Shown: in pieces, positions 12,172 to 25,300 of the stretch
Layout: every line of letters starts with the position of its first letter
How positions within the stretch are numbered: the first letter of the stretch is position 1
Source of the DNA: Tetrahymena thermophila SB210
Taxonomy: Eukaryota; Ciliophora; Oligohymenophorea; Hymenostomatida; Tetrahymenidae
Direction of reading: 5' to 3'
Length of the DNA stretch: 64,000 bases
Assembly: GCF_000189635.1 (NCBI RefSeq)
Contig: NW_002476512.1
Coordinates: forward strand, 186,001-250,000
The notes under the pieces: model-generated
What the model was told of the DNA's origin: nothing
Seen by the model: the letters and a program-made list of their open reading frames with translations, nothing else
Databases searched by the model: none
Made by a program: the position numbers and the translations under genes

Positions 12172-13104
12172 ATGGCTTACTCTATTCAATAAATGCAATA
12201 CTATAATTAGAATTAAAATTGTATTACTTCGAGTATTATTTAAAAAAAATTTAAGCCTTTGCATGAGCCGATTGTGGAGGTTCAATCTAAAGATGAATTT
12301 TCCATAAACGCAGATATATTATCATCATAATAAATGAATTATTCATTAAGTAAGTAGTTATTGTATTTCGATAAAAAGAATAAGTAAGGCTCAGCAGTGG
12401 ATATTATAAAGGCAAATGCACTACATAATTCAATTGAAATGTCTCAAAGACTGATAGGTTCTTAAATCTACCCTACAAATAATCTATTATAGGTTGATGA
12501 TCAATATTTAAACACACCTAAAAATATAATTAATAGCAATAATCAAATAAATTAGCTAAATAGCTAAAATCTTAACAATAACTATTAAGTAGCAGGTGAT
12601 GTGAGTCTTTGCATAGATAATATGTCTAATAACGGAAATGATTTTAATGAAAAGACATCTACTACGTATGATCCCAGCAATCATTTGGGTACAAAACCTA
12701 CTACATTAAGTTTTATGAATCAACATATAGTAGCTCCAGTAGCATATTCTAATAATTTTGGGTCAAATGACCAATTAGCAGGTATAGAGTAAGATGAACA
12801 AGCTTAAGATGTTGTTGCTGATATAGAAAAAAAAAGTATTGGAAAAAAAAGTGCCTTTTAGAACTCCAATAAAAAAGAAAAACAAACAAATTAATAAGAA
12901 TTAATATTGATGAATTGTCCACATTGTAAAAATCACATTACTTTATTTTAGGACAAAGGTGATAATATAAGTGAAAATTAAAATTGTCTAAATATTTTCC
13001 ATAAAATATTTTCTTTTTGCCAATCATGTTCTTGTAACCAATAAAACTAAGTGTCTTAAAAGTACTAATGCCCAGAGTGCTAAAAAGATATTTAAATTAG
13101 TTGA
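12172..13104 (+). CDS. Asn/Ser-rich protein with C-terminal Cys-pair zinc domain
   Basis: 310 codons without TGA, one exon. The start is the first ATG after a very AT-rich, probably untranslated stretch. The first 230 residues are polar and low in structure, rich in Asn, Ser and Gln. The last 80 contain CPHC, then the cluster CQSCSC, then CPEC, and the protein ends seven residues later. Two CxxC pairs around a hydrophobic stretch containing further Cys resemble a LITAF-type zinc domain, in which CPxC pairs flank a membrane-dipping segment. The linking segment here (LNIFHKIFSF) is short, so the match is only suggestive. A cytosolic or membrane-surface role is inference. Confidence 0.7.
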
Positions 13105-14366
13105 TATCTTTACTGATTTAAAAATAGACTTAGCATTACCACTATAAATTAATTAACAATTTCCTTAAATTTAAGAACATGGCTATCTAAAAACAAAGTA
13201 TCAAAAATACTCAAAAGTAAATTACTAAAATAATAATGATTACAATTAATCGTCAAGAAAATTTCACTCCTGACTTAAGGATGAAATGACTATCAAATAA
13301 ATTAAAAAAAAACTAAAAAATGCCTATAAATTTTACTCAACTCTAATTTAATCTTATTCTTTCAATTATAAATGATAAAACATATATAAAAACTCTTCTA
13401 GCTTTAAAAAGAAAATAAATAATAATAATAATAGTAATAATAACAATAATACTGTAGTGTAAATAGATAATACTGTTTAACTAACCAAAAATATTATATA
13501 AAATAAAATAAAATTTTTTCTCAGATGGAATTTAAAATTTTGCAAGTTTTTTTTAAAGAAAGACAGTAAAATTTAATAAACAAAAATTAATATTGAATAA
13601 TATTACAAACTGAATTTTATGCGTTACAATCATCAATTTGTTTTTATATTCTTGAATTCGTATTAATTTTAATTTTACTTTATTACATGATTTTATTATT
13701 TCACTCCATCCAAAATCAATCTTTGGTAATTCAATCAAACATAAGTTATAAAATATTCTATTTACAAAGCTTGCATTTATTATTTATTACATTTCCCAAA
13801 TGTAAAAATAATATCAAAAATAATTAAGAAAAAGGATCTACTGGATATTTAAGGAAAAAGATACAAATTTATTCAAGCAATAAATTTTAATATTAGTATG
13901 ACTTAATTTAACAAATTTTGTAAAACAAAAAAAAAAGATTTAATAAATCATAATTCCACAAAAATTCAAAGATTTATGTATACATTTACATTTTATGTAA
14001 CAAAAGCAATTTATATATTAAATTTTTATAAGTTTTTTTAAATAATTAACAAAGTACTCTATTCACCATTTATTTATTCAATGGCTTAAAATTTTTTTTA
14101 TTAAAATTGTTAATTATAAATTTACAAATTTATTTGACTTAAAAATTATAAATTTTTTTTAAGATTGTATTTGCTTATTGGTTATAAAATTTGCTCAGTC
14201 AAAGCTAACCAAACTAGAAAAAAATTAAATTTGTTACATTCAATTTATTTCTTTTTAAATCAATTCAAGCTTATTTTCTAATCTATCTACAACCTATTTC
14301 AAAAAATAAAATTTTTTTTTAAGTTAATAAATATATTTATAATAATAATAATAATTGCATTTTGAT
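13105..14366. other. Intergenic region with AAT trinucleotide run
   Basis: Holds the 3' flanks of two convergent genes. A run of AAT-type triplets lies at about 13408-13450 and another at 14338-14354. Part of 13110-13376 reads open in one frame, but this is expected by chance when TGA is the only stop. Confidence 0.5.
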
Positions 14367-17300
14367 TCAGCAAATCTTAATTTTTATTAATGCTTTTAAA
14401 TTATTGTGTAAAATTTAAACTAAAATTCTAATTTTTTAATGGTTGCCAATATTTGTTTTAAATTTTTGTGAAAATAAATAAAAAGATACGTTTTTGAACT
14501 TGTTAATAAATGAACCATGAAGTCTTTTGTTACAAGAGTTATTTTATAATCTGTCCTACTTCATAATACCTCTAGTATTTAAAGGAGTAGAAGCCAAAGA
14601 GAAATTCTATATAGCCTTACTTGAGCTGTAGCAAGGTCTTGCAGTATTATATTCACTATAGTTATGATCAGTATTATCTCTGACAATATAATCACGTTAA
14701 GGTGAGGCCGCTATAAAAGCATGTCTATTTGAGATATTTGATCCATTAAACTTTATGGTTTTAACTGAATTATATTTTTCATTTTCTAATCTTTCAACAT
14801 CTATTGCATTTTTTTGGTGTAAAATCTAATTTTAAAACAAAATAATTTTTAATTTTTATTCTAATGCACTAAATCTGTATTAATAAAATTATTTATATAA
14901 CAATGCCTAAATTTATTTAAATATCTTACAAATATTCTTCAATCTTTAAAGATTTTAAAATTAAGAATCGTAAAAAATTAGTCTAAATAATATTCTTCAT
15001 ACCAAAAAAAAATAATCACAAAATGAACAGTAAAAAATTTCAAAAAATCTGTTTTGCATTTTTAGGGGAAATAAATTTTTTTCTTAATTTTCTGTTAATT
15101 TCTTTATTATTGAAATAAATAAATCAATAAAACATTCTTAAGGACCTAATAAAAGTATGAAATTTTGTTTATTTTATAAAGTAAATTACTTTTTCAACTG
15201 ATTAATCATATTGATTCCTAATTATTTATACTTCTTAATCTCTTCTTTTTATTTCTTCTTGATATCTTTAATTACTAATGTCAAGTTATTCTTATAAACT
15301 TCTAACATTATCCTTTAATGACTATAAAAATAAAATAAAAAAATTAAATCAATTATCATAAAAAAAAAATAAAACTAAATAATTATCAAAATAATCTATT
15401 GATTGTAATTACTAAAATTAAATTCTGTTCATTAGTTCTATTTATTCTTTCTTGTCTTATTTAATTTCTTAAATCTTCTATCTACTAATCTTTGTACATT
15501 TCTTATTTATTTCCTTTTAGCATATTATTTTCTATTTCTTAGAACCTAGAGTCATATCTGGCTAGCAATTTTTTTAAATCATCATTTTCAATTCTGAGCC
15601 TTTGTGCTTCAAAAAATGCACTACCCTAATTCTTACGGAGTTATGTAATTTCTATTCTTAGTTCCTCAATATCTTGATTTTTATTGTCCATCTACTTTTA
15701 AGAGTGCAAAATCCTTCTTTCTAAATCTTAAGTTTTTTAATCTTCCTATTCAAGTTAATCAAATACATCTCTTTAGAGATTTTTCAACTCTCTTTAAAAT
15801 TCAATAAGCCTTGATCTTAGATATTCGTTTTGCTTTAAAATAATGTTCAATTAAGTTTATTGAATAATAAATAATAATCTTACCTATAGAAGATCATTTT
15901 CTTAATTCTATATATTTTGTATTTTCATTGAATACAAGGAACTGTTCCTATCAAATTAACTAATAGCATTCTGTAGTTCTTAGATTTGTATATCCTTATT
16001 CTACATAGCATTTTGTAAATCAAACAATTTATCTTTCTACTAATTATACTACTCTAATACATTATCATTTTGGAGCTTTAAGTTTTTATTTTCATTTTGA
16101 ACCAAAATTAATTTCTATTATAGCTAGTCGATTTCGAAATTTTTTTATTATTATTCGAATTGAGTTTCTTGCTAAATCTATCTAACTGAATGGTGCATAT
16201 TCTATTCTATTGCAGAGGCTTCAATATTACTTTTTCTAACTTCCTACTTGAGTTCTCTTATTTATTCTCTAAGTGCAGAATTTTCTTCCTCCAATTTAAA
16301 TTTTGATTCCTTTAGTCTTTCAACTTCAATCGAACTTAAATCTACTTTCTCTTAAATTTTATCAAATGTTTTTTCAACATCAAGTTGCATGTTTTATTTC
16401 ATAAGGTCCATATTCTATTCATATTTTCTATTTATAAAAATATTTAATTGACTTGTAAAAACTTGTAAATAATTTGTATCATATTATCAAGATTAATGTT
16501 TACAAAAATAAATTAATTTTTAGGTAATAAAAACTTAAATATTTTATAGAGGTTTCATAAAAAAATAATTAGTAAACCAAAAACAATTAAAAAATTGGTT
16601 TTTAGATTTAATAATTTCAGCAAATGAAAAAAAGAGGCTCAGATTTTAATTTATAATAAAAAAAATTATTTTTTAAAATTCTCAAAGATTTACTTAACAA
16701 TTATTTTATAATTCTGATTTTCTTCTTCTAATTTATTCTCTAAAATTGCATTTTTCTCTTTAAGCTACTGATTTTCAATTTAAAGATTAGCAACAAAGTG
16801 CTTACTTATTTGCTAATCTTCCTACTCTTCTACTCTTTTTTAAAGAATATTTATTTGCTCTTTTAATTGATCATTTTAAACTTAGAGAGAATTGAATATT
16901 TGTTTATTGCAGTTCAAATACTCAGTTTCTAACTTTTATTCTAAAATCTTAATCTATTCTTTTTGTTAATCATTTTAAAGTTGAAGTTGGTGAACAAATT
17001 GCTTATATTTAACATCTTATTACTCATTTTCTACTTACTTTTCGTATAAGCTATTCAACTTTTCACTTTCTATTAGATTTCTTTGAACATTTTCAAGCCT
17101 ATTTTTAAGAATTTCATTTTCTTAGATTAAACCTGTTAATTTAATAAGTAATAAATTATATATTGTTTTCTTATTTTATTAAATAAAAATATATATTTTT
17201 TACTATCTCTTTCTTAAACAGTTTGTTAAATACGTAAATTAACTTCATCAAAAGTTGTTGACCATTCATTCATAATTGCATGTCTTTTTTCTAAATCTTC

Positions 17301-17880
17301 ATTTACTTTCTACAAATACTAATAAGCTTCATTCTTTTTAATCAATTCATTTTTTATTTCTTCATATTATGCTTATATATCTGACTTAGAATTCAACTCC
17401 ATTTCTAAACCTTCATTTACTTATTTCAGAGTAAGTACTTCAGCTCCAAGATTTTATAGCTCCTCTAATTTTAATTTATCAAAATTTTCAATTAATGAGA
17501 CAAATAACTAAACATTTGCTTTGGTATATTTAATGAATACTAAAATAGTAATAAAATTTAAGAACCTTTATATGAATTTATCTCTTCTAAGTATGAATTA
17601 AATGTTGATTCATACCTCTAAATTTGCTAAAATTGATGATCCTTTTCTATTATCAATTGTTAATTAATCTAATTTTATCTTTCCAATTCATAATGAAGCT
17701 CTTCGATAGCTTTTTTGCATTGCTAAAGAATTAGATCTTTATTAGGATCATCTGTTTCTGTATTAAAATTAGAACCGCTCTAATAATTTTAGGAAAAATA
17801 AGTAACATGAATCCTTATATTCTATCTAATTTCTTAATTTATTGATGCAATTTATTTACAGTTTCATGACTTCTGCTCAT
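14367..17880 (-). CDS. Long coiled-coil protein, multi-exon
   Basis: The start is ATG 17880 (MSRSHETVNKLHQQIKKLDR). At least seven exons follow, separated by AT-rich introns of about 30-190 nt, visible for example near 17520-17575, 17150-17215, 16430-16680, 15855-15885, 15320-15425 and 14825-15185. Nearly all of the product is heptad-like and rich in Glu, Gln, Lys and Leu, for example SLQEQLDISNQRYQEEIKRR and EENSALREQIRELKQEVRK. The last about 150 residues are different: Ser/Asn-rich and probably unstructured (AFIAASPQRDYIVRDNTD). There is no motor or kinase domain. Long coiled coils of this sort in ciliates often belong to basal-body or cytoskeletal proteins, but nothing here proves that. 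The C-terminus is taken from the TGA at 14367 and may be shorter if another intron is used. Confidence 0.65.
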
Positions 17881-18638
17881 AACAAATATCCCTTAACTGA
17901 TTTTATTAATGTTCCGCTATGCTAATAAAAAAGATATTTTTAAATAAACAATTTTTTTGTATTCAAATTCTTTGGATAATTTTTATTTTCTACTTATGTA
18001 TTAAGTTTTCAATTTCTGAAGTTATCAATAAAATAATTGAAATAAGTAAAAATCCTAATAATCTTAAATTTTATCTATGCTTTGAGATACTGACCAACAA
18101 AATTTTTTGAAATAAAGCTTTCAGTTTAACTTTCAAATTTCTATTATTAATTTACATATTCTATATATAAATACGTTGTTATTTAATTATTCTTGATTTA
18201 GAAGTAAATAAAATATTAAAAACAATTTAATGATTTTATTTTTAGATTTAATAATTTATTTATTTAAAAAATATAATGCTTATAATTTCGAAATTAACAT
18301 ATTTAAAGGATTAAAAAATAGAAAATATGTTTATTTAATAAGGGATACAAAGAAAAGAATAAGTATAGAACAACAGTAAATAAGATATTTTAAAGAGTTA
18401 TTTTAAAACTTTTATTTTTAGTATTATTTTAATTAACTTTTGATTGTTTTTGATTATATTTAATAGATTTTATAAGTAGTATTTTATAAAAATAGTATCT
18501 GCTGATTAAGCCTGTTTTTATTTTCTTTTACTGAGTATTTATTTTTTTTATTATAATTTAACTTTTTATTTTTAAAGACATTTTTCCTTTGTAAAGTTCA
18601 ACCTAATCAACTTAAAATTACAAAGGAATAGACCAAGT
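17881..18638. other. AT-rich intergenic spacer
   Basis: It is the upstream region of the coiled-coil gene and the 3' flank of the kinase gene. No gene was seen. Confidence 0.5.
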
Positions 18639-21260
18639 TCAAAATGCCCAATTTAGCTTATCTTCAAACATTTTATTCAGTTATTAAGATTCAGCTTCAT
18701 TATTGACATTTCCTATTTAATAAAATAAATTAATAAAATAATAAAAAGAAATTAAATTACTATATTCTGGTGGCAAAGAAGAGTTCTTATTGTTATGGTA
18801 ATTTTAATAGTTATTATTGCTAACCTAAACTTTATTAAATTAATTGAAAAAAGCTGCTGCTTGATTGTCTAATGAGCTCTATAAATCACTATATTTTTGT
18901 TGATTGAAATATTATGGTTCATTGTTAGATTGAATAGAGTTAAAATTCTCATAATTCTTTTTCAGCAAATTATTTTATCTTCTGTTCACTTTCTAAAGAT
19001 CATATTAATTGTTAAAATTAAGAGGTCTTTCTAATGTTCCTCCAAACGGTAATCCAGAGTTCTAAGCTCCATTTAAATTCGACTTACTTGCAAAATGGTA
19101 GTTAGTAGTTGAAGCAGGATTAAGGTTTTACTATGATTACTACTACTCATATAATAATTAATTTGCAGCTCTCTTAGCATAATTAGAATCTTATACATGC
19201 TGTTTAGAGTAGATATTTTAGTTTTTTAAAAATTCATCTTTATACTGTTAGAAAGGATTTTAAGGCTTACTTAAATTAAGAGTATTGAAGCTTTGATATG
19301 ATTGGGTATTTTACTTTTTAGCAAAATTATTTTCATTTAAAACTGATTACTGTTATTAATATGATTACTAATTGTTTACAAACCATGGATTCTTTATTTC
19401 TTTATAAGCATTCTCGCTAACTTTATTAGGAATATTTGTAATGCTTAATGTGTGATTAGATTTTTGTTAAGTTAATGCATTTCCTGAGTGTGCTTCTTGC
19501 AGGTTAGAATGACTAAAAACTTAGCTTCCACTATCTGAATTTTCTTTTCTTATATCATCAAAATAAGGATATTTTGTAATTTAAATTGCTGTAGGACGTT
19601 TCATTGGATCATATTGCAGCATATCACCTAGAAGTTAAAGTGCATCAAGAGAAGCTCTAGGCACTACTTATGGTAAAGGCAATGGCTCCTTTTTAGGTAT
19701 TGTTAACTACAGTTTTTGGGCTAATTTAGCTCCTTCATTCCAATTTTAAGGTGTGCCTAATACACTTACTATTTTATAAAATTAATCTACTTCATTTTAA
19801 CCTGAAAATAATGGCTGAAGATTATATAATTCCGCCATAATGCACCCTAAAGCAAATACATCAATCGGAGAATTATAATTCTAGCTATGTAAAAGTATTT
19901 CTGGTGCTCTGTACCATCTAGTAGAGACGTATTCAGTAAAAGGAGGACGGCATCTAACCTGCAATAATATTAATTATAAAATAAATAAATTAAAAAATTG
20001 GGATTAATTCTATGGTCAAAATTACAATTTTGTTTAATAAATATTTAAAAATAAAACACTATGAATTAATTTTGACCACAAAAGAGAATCATTAATCCAG
20101 ATGTAACAAAAAGTATTTGAATAAATTTATGGTAGTAATCAAAGTATTTTTATAATTCATTATAAATTAGAGTCTTTATTTAAAATATCATTTAAGGATT
20201 GATATATTTAAATAAATCCTCTTTCTTTTAAAAATATTAAGAGCTTTCAAATGAATGATTCTAATTTTAAAAATGATGGGAGTTTTATAGGTAGTAGAAC
20301 CAGCAAGGATATGAATTACGACAATTAAACAAAATATTGAATTGAGGAATAAAAAATATGCTATCAATGCTTGAAAGAGCATTATTATTGATAATTTTTA
20401 TCCTCTTCAAGTACTGGAAAAAATAATTTACAAAAATATAAGTTCTTGTAAGTATTACTGTAAGGCTTCATTTACTTGATATTAATAAAAATAATATCGC
20501 GCATCATTGTATATTCGAACAAATTAGAAGACTGGAATAAATTCGTCGCGAAAAAAAAAAAATTGAACGTTAGTTTAAAACATAACAAAAAATTTAGAAT
20601 TTTTAAGAGGGATTTAAATATTTATTTGTGTTCACATGTTTTATTCATTTTAGTAAGCTACTTTTCTTTATTATTTAAGCCATTTTTAGGATTTCAAAGA
20701 AGTGAAAATCAGCAGCTTTAAATTTTTATAAAACTGGTGAAATTTATAGTTAAGGGTGTTTAGCTTATTTATTCTATTTGTTATATATAATTATCTCTTA
20801 CCTCCCTTGCAAGTCCAAAGTCGCAAACTTTTACGTTTAATGATGACATGTTAACCAATAGATTTTCAGGCTTAAGATCCCTATGAAAGTATCCTGTGTT
20901 ATGCAGTGAATCCAAGCCTAACGCTATTTGATAAATTATTTTTTTTATAACAGACTCAGGAATTTAAGTTTTCTTCTCTTTGTAAGTCATGTACATTTAG
21001 TATAAATTGAGATCTACATACTCAAAAACAAGCATAAGCTCGTCTTTTATCTAGAGGACTTCTTTTAGCTTGACAAGATTTGGGTGATTCATTTTACGTA
21101 ACGATTTAACTTCCCTCAGAGACATGCACTCGTCCCAATTTCTATACTTTCTTTTCATTTTTTTGATAGCAACAATTTCACCATTTTCTTTATTGATAGC
21201 CTTGAATACTGTTCCATAGGTGCCATCTCCAAGATTTTTAACCAATTAGTACTTGTCCAT
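18639..21260 (-). CDS. MAK/ICK/LF4-type (RCK family) protein kinase
   Basis: Exons are 20802-21260, 18761-19958 and 18639-18712, giving 577 codons with all joins in frame. The kinase domain (residues 1-290) begins MDKYQLVKNL and has the glycine loop GDGTYG, the ATP lysine in AIKK, the C-helix Glu in [16 protein letters not shown] and DFGLARE. It also has an activation loop with TEY followed by [10 protein letters not shown], then [13 protein letters not shown] and KRPTA. This combination, with PIDV and the LQPLF insert region, marks the MAK/ICK/LF4 group, which limits cilium length. Those kinases mostly have TDY; here it is TEY. The 290-residue tail is Gln/Asn/Ser-rich and low-complexity, as in ciliate homologues. 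The first intron (19959-20801) is unusually long at 843 nt and splits the gene just after DFGLARE. An assignment to MOK is less likely because of the DFGLARE/PIDV features. Confidence 0.92.
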
Positions 21261-22381
21261 TTATGCTTAATCTAATTTATAAGGGCAGATCTGATATTTG
21301 ATGTTGTTTTATACTTTATTTACTTTTTTTATTTCTTGATAAATTGCGTTTATTGCCCTATCAACTAGATTATTTCAGAGTACCTACTATGTATTTTAAC
21401 ACTATTTTTAATAAATTTATTTCACTTTTTTTTAATGAATTATTATTTTTTATATAATACTAATTTTTTTTAAATTAATAATCTTTAAATTATTGTCTAA
21501 TGAATGAGCTCTTGGGAGTCTTAGAAGACTTCATTTATTTTTGATGAACTATTTACTAATTTTAGTGATAGGTTTATACATAATTATTACTATTAATAAC
21601 GAATGGCGAATTGTTTATCTCAATCCTACCATTTAAAAACAAAATGTTAATATTTTAAATCTACATTTTTCTTTGTTAACAAATGAATATATATTACTAA
21701 AATCAACACAATATTTTTTGTTTATAAAACAAATTTTGTCTAAGTCTTTTTATTTATTAACGTTTGAGCTAAAAACTTATCAATTTTTTAAATAAATATT
21801 ATCAACATTTTTAAAAATAAATAATAAAAAATAGAAATATATTAAATAAATAAATTTGTAAATTAAAAAATTAAAAGCTCCTTTAATAATTTTAAATAGT
21901 TAAAAATCGTAAAAATAAATTTTAACTATAAAACTTTATTTTTTTCTCATCAATTTTTGTCACCTAAATTAACTGAGTTTAAATCAAATTTGTATTAAAA
22001 AATAGAATTTTATATTTTAAAATATTTATTCCATCGTTTTTTCATATTATTTATTTCAGAAATTGAATTCCTAGATGAAGTTATTTTTATTTTACTTCTT
22101 AAAAATGCATTTAAATTAAATTATAAATTTGGAATTAAAATAATATTTTATATTTCCAAAGTTTTTCAGAAAAATATAATTAAATTTTAATTAATATAAA
22201 ATACTAAATTTTTTACTTTTAAATATTTAAAATTAATTTATTCAAAAAATTTTTGAGTAAATATTTATTAAAAATAGTATTATGTTTTAAAAACTATGGT
22301 TTAAAGCTAAAATATTTTTTACAATATGCATTGAATAATAATTACAATTAGCTTAAAATAACATTCTTATTTTTTATTACA
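21261..22381. other. AT-rich intergenic region
   Basis: Upstream region of the kinase gene and 3' flank of the PAS/membrane gene. No reading frame or RNA gene is supported. Confidence 0.5.
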
Positions 22382-25300
22382 TCACTAACCAAAATTATTT
22401 AAATTGAGTTTTTTCTTTAAATAAGATCTTAAATATTGGTTTTCTCTGTGCAGCTAGATTGGAATAAGAAGAATGAAACTATTAACCCACTGTGAATCTC
22501 TCTTTAGGTCATAGAAAACTTTCCACCACACTAGAATGACGAATAGGAAAATAAATATATCAAAAAAGATAAGCAGCATCATGTTATAATTTATTTAATC
22601 GCTTATCCCTTAGTTGATTGCATCCTGTTTAAATTATTTTCAAATATAAATTTTTCAAAAAAATTAAGTTTAATAAAAGTTTTACTGTTTGTTCTTAATA
22701 CCACAATTAAGTAGTATTTGAAATGTAATCATAAAGATATCTCATATCGTATACTTGTCTTTCTTTGATCATTTAACTTGCTTTTAACTTAGCAAAATCA
22801 TAACCATTGGTTTGCAAGTATTATTTCAAGTTATCAACATTTAATTTCATATATTATTGCTGTGTAATATAGAAGTTTACATAACCTTCATTTAATACGC
22901 CAGAAAATAAACTCTAGCATTAATTTAATTAACTCCTTTAAATAAATATAAAAGATATTATTTTAACATTAAAATTTATTTCAATGTTTTTGAAAACTAA
23001 AGTAAATAAAAAAAAAAATTCTAAATTTATACTATGTTAAAGTGAGAACTTCCGTGCAAATACTATCTTACAATAAGCTTTAAATGAATTATTTATAGGA
23101 TGTCTAAAATTAACCAAAAAATGAATAGCTGTCCATCAAATTTTCTTACAGTTTACTATTTTAACTCAAGAAAAATTCAAAATTGCTAACATCGTTGTTA
23201 AATTAAGTGGAATTGTTAGAATCGATGATATTTTTAAAAAGCTCATGGTAATTGCAAGTTGCAACAAGATTATTGTAAAGAACAGAGTGCTATGTAATTT
23301 AATGATTTTTCATAGTATCTAAGCTAGTTAAGAAGATGATAGCTTTATAATCTTTTAAAGCAATAAATGACAAAAATAATATCATAACAAATGAGATTTG
23401 AAGTAAGAATAATAAACTATCAACCTTTACTCCTTTATAATCACGACTACGAACAATAGATCTTGAATCTGAAGATTTTTTTAGCTTTTATAGGAGTAAA
23501 GCCTAGCTTTCAACAAACTTCTCGATTTCCTTCATAAGATAAAATACATTTTCAATTGAATTAAAGAAAAAGTGTAACTTCTTGTAGTGATCTTCATAGT
23601 AATCTACATCTCTTAAAGAGATACGAGTAAAGAGCACCAATGATTCATGTATTTTAATTCTAGACTTTAGCATAATAGGATATAAAACAAAGAAAGTGAA
23701 TATTATAAAAAAGAAAGTAAAAGACCATTATATTATAAAATCTTATAATGCTTAATTATTCTAACTTTAAATCATGCTATTAGTACTATTCATGTTTAAA
23801 ATATTTTATTTAATTTATTCATCCTTATTTTAATCGATAAAAAATAGGTAATCATTTGTTAAATAATTTTAGTATGTAAAATAAGTAGTAGGTAAATCTA
23901 TTGTCTGGTTGATTGAGTTAATGTAGAGTCTTAAATAGCTTTCAAAGTTACTATCCTATACTTGTGGTTATTTAGCTACAAGCATAGTATATTGCATAGG
24001 TTAAAATAAGTATGCCCTTAAATCCTAGTTGGAATAAAAAAATAATATTAACTCTTATTTGATATTATCTCATTAATAAATTCATTAAATTTCTTGCTAA
24101 ACATTTTATCTCTTTGATAATAAAAAATTGATGCGATTGATTTATTTAATAAAAAAATAATTTTTTACAGTTTTTCCAGACACTTCTTAGCCAGCTGAAC
24201 TTAAATCTAATAGTTCAAAATTAGTGAATTCATAAAGATTTTACTTAATTGTAGCCACATTAGATTACCACCAAGCTTAGTTGTAAAGATTAAGATCATA
24301 ATATTTTTAATTGACCATGTAGAAATCAATATAATTGTAATAAAATCTAATAGTATTTTCAGAGTAGGTACTGATTCTTCCTATTATCTAATATAGATCT
24401 TAGAGTTATTGCATTCTTGTCCTAAAAAGTAAGAACTAGCTCAAACTCAAACAAAATACTGCAACACACATAAAAATAACTGTATAATTTGCGATTTAAA
24501 GAATTCTTGGAGTTTCCATGTTTTTAAGACTTTATCTGAGAATTCTAACTGCATTTTAAGCGTTTAAACTCGAAGATGTAGATCCTACACTTTGAGCTAC
24601 TGCTCTTTCTTCTTCTTTTATTTCGACTTTTTCCAAATTATCGATTAAATTTCTTTCCTGTATAAGAGAGTCATCTGATCTATGTTCAATAAATTTTTGA
24701 TTCTCATCAAATATGTTATCTTTATGATAATCTTCATTTTCACTTGATGAGCTACTATCTTTAATCTAAAATATTCTTATTAATATCTTTAAAATTTTTA
24801 ATGAAAAAATACTTTTTTGAGAGTTTTAATTGTGTTTCCAGATTTATAAGATTTTTTTTAGGAAAATTCTTCTTCTTCTTTTATAATTTTTTCGTTCATA
24901 TGGAGTTTACCTTCTTTGAACATTTTTTTTAGCTTTTATATGGCATTCAATTAAGCTTTTTATAAAAAATTTATTGAGCTGTGTGTTTATTTATACATGA
25001 TTAATATATTTACTTAGCTAAGGTTTACTTTACTCACCAGATTCTTATAAAGTTTCTTAAGTTCCTTTTTTGCCTTCGATAATTTCCTCTGAATTAAGTA
25101 GAAATAGCTAACCGCTCTCCCTTCTTTTTTTGAGATTCATTGGATCATAAAATAAACTTCTTTCTCTAATACCGATAATACCCTTATTTAGCAAAGCTCT
25201 TCTAACTCTATGAGCTAATCTGATACTGACCTCAGGTTCATTGTTATCATCATCAGATTCATCATCGAATACCCTCGATCTTCTAGTTTTGTCTTATCTT

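Noticed and set aside
13105-13376. Open frame after the zinc-domain gene with an Asn-codon run downstream
   Set aside because: It needs a frame shift from the CPEC exon and no splice site supplies it. With TGA as the only stop, long chance frames are expected in AT-rich DNA.
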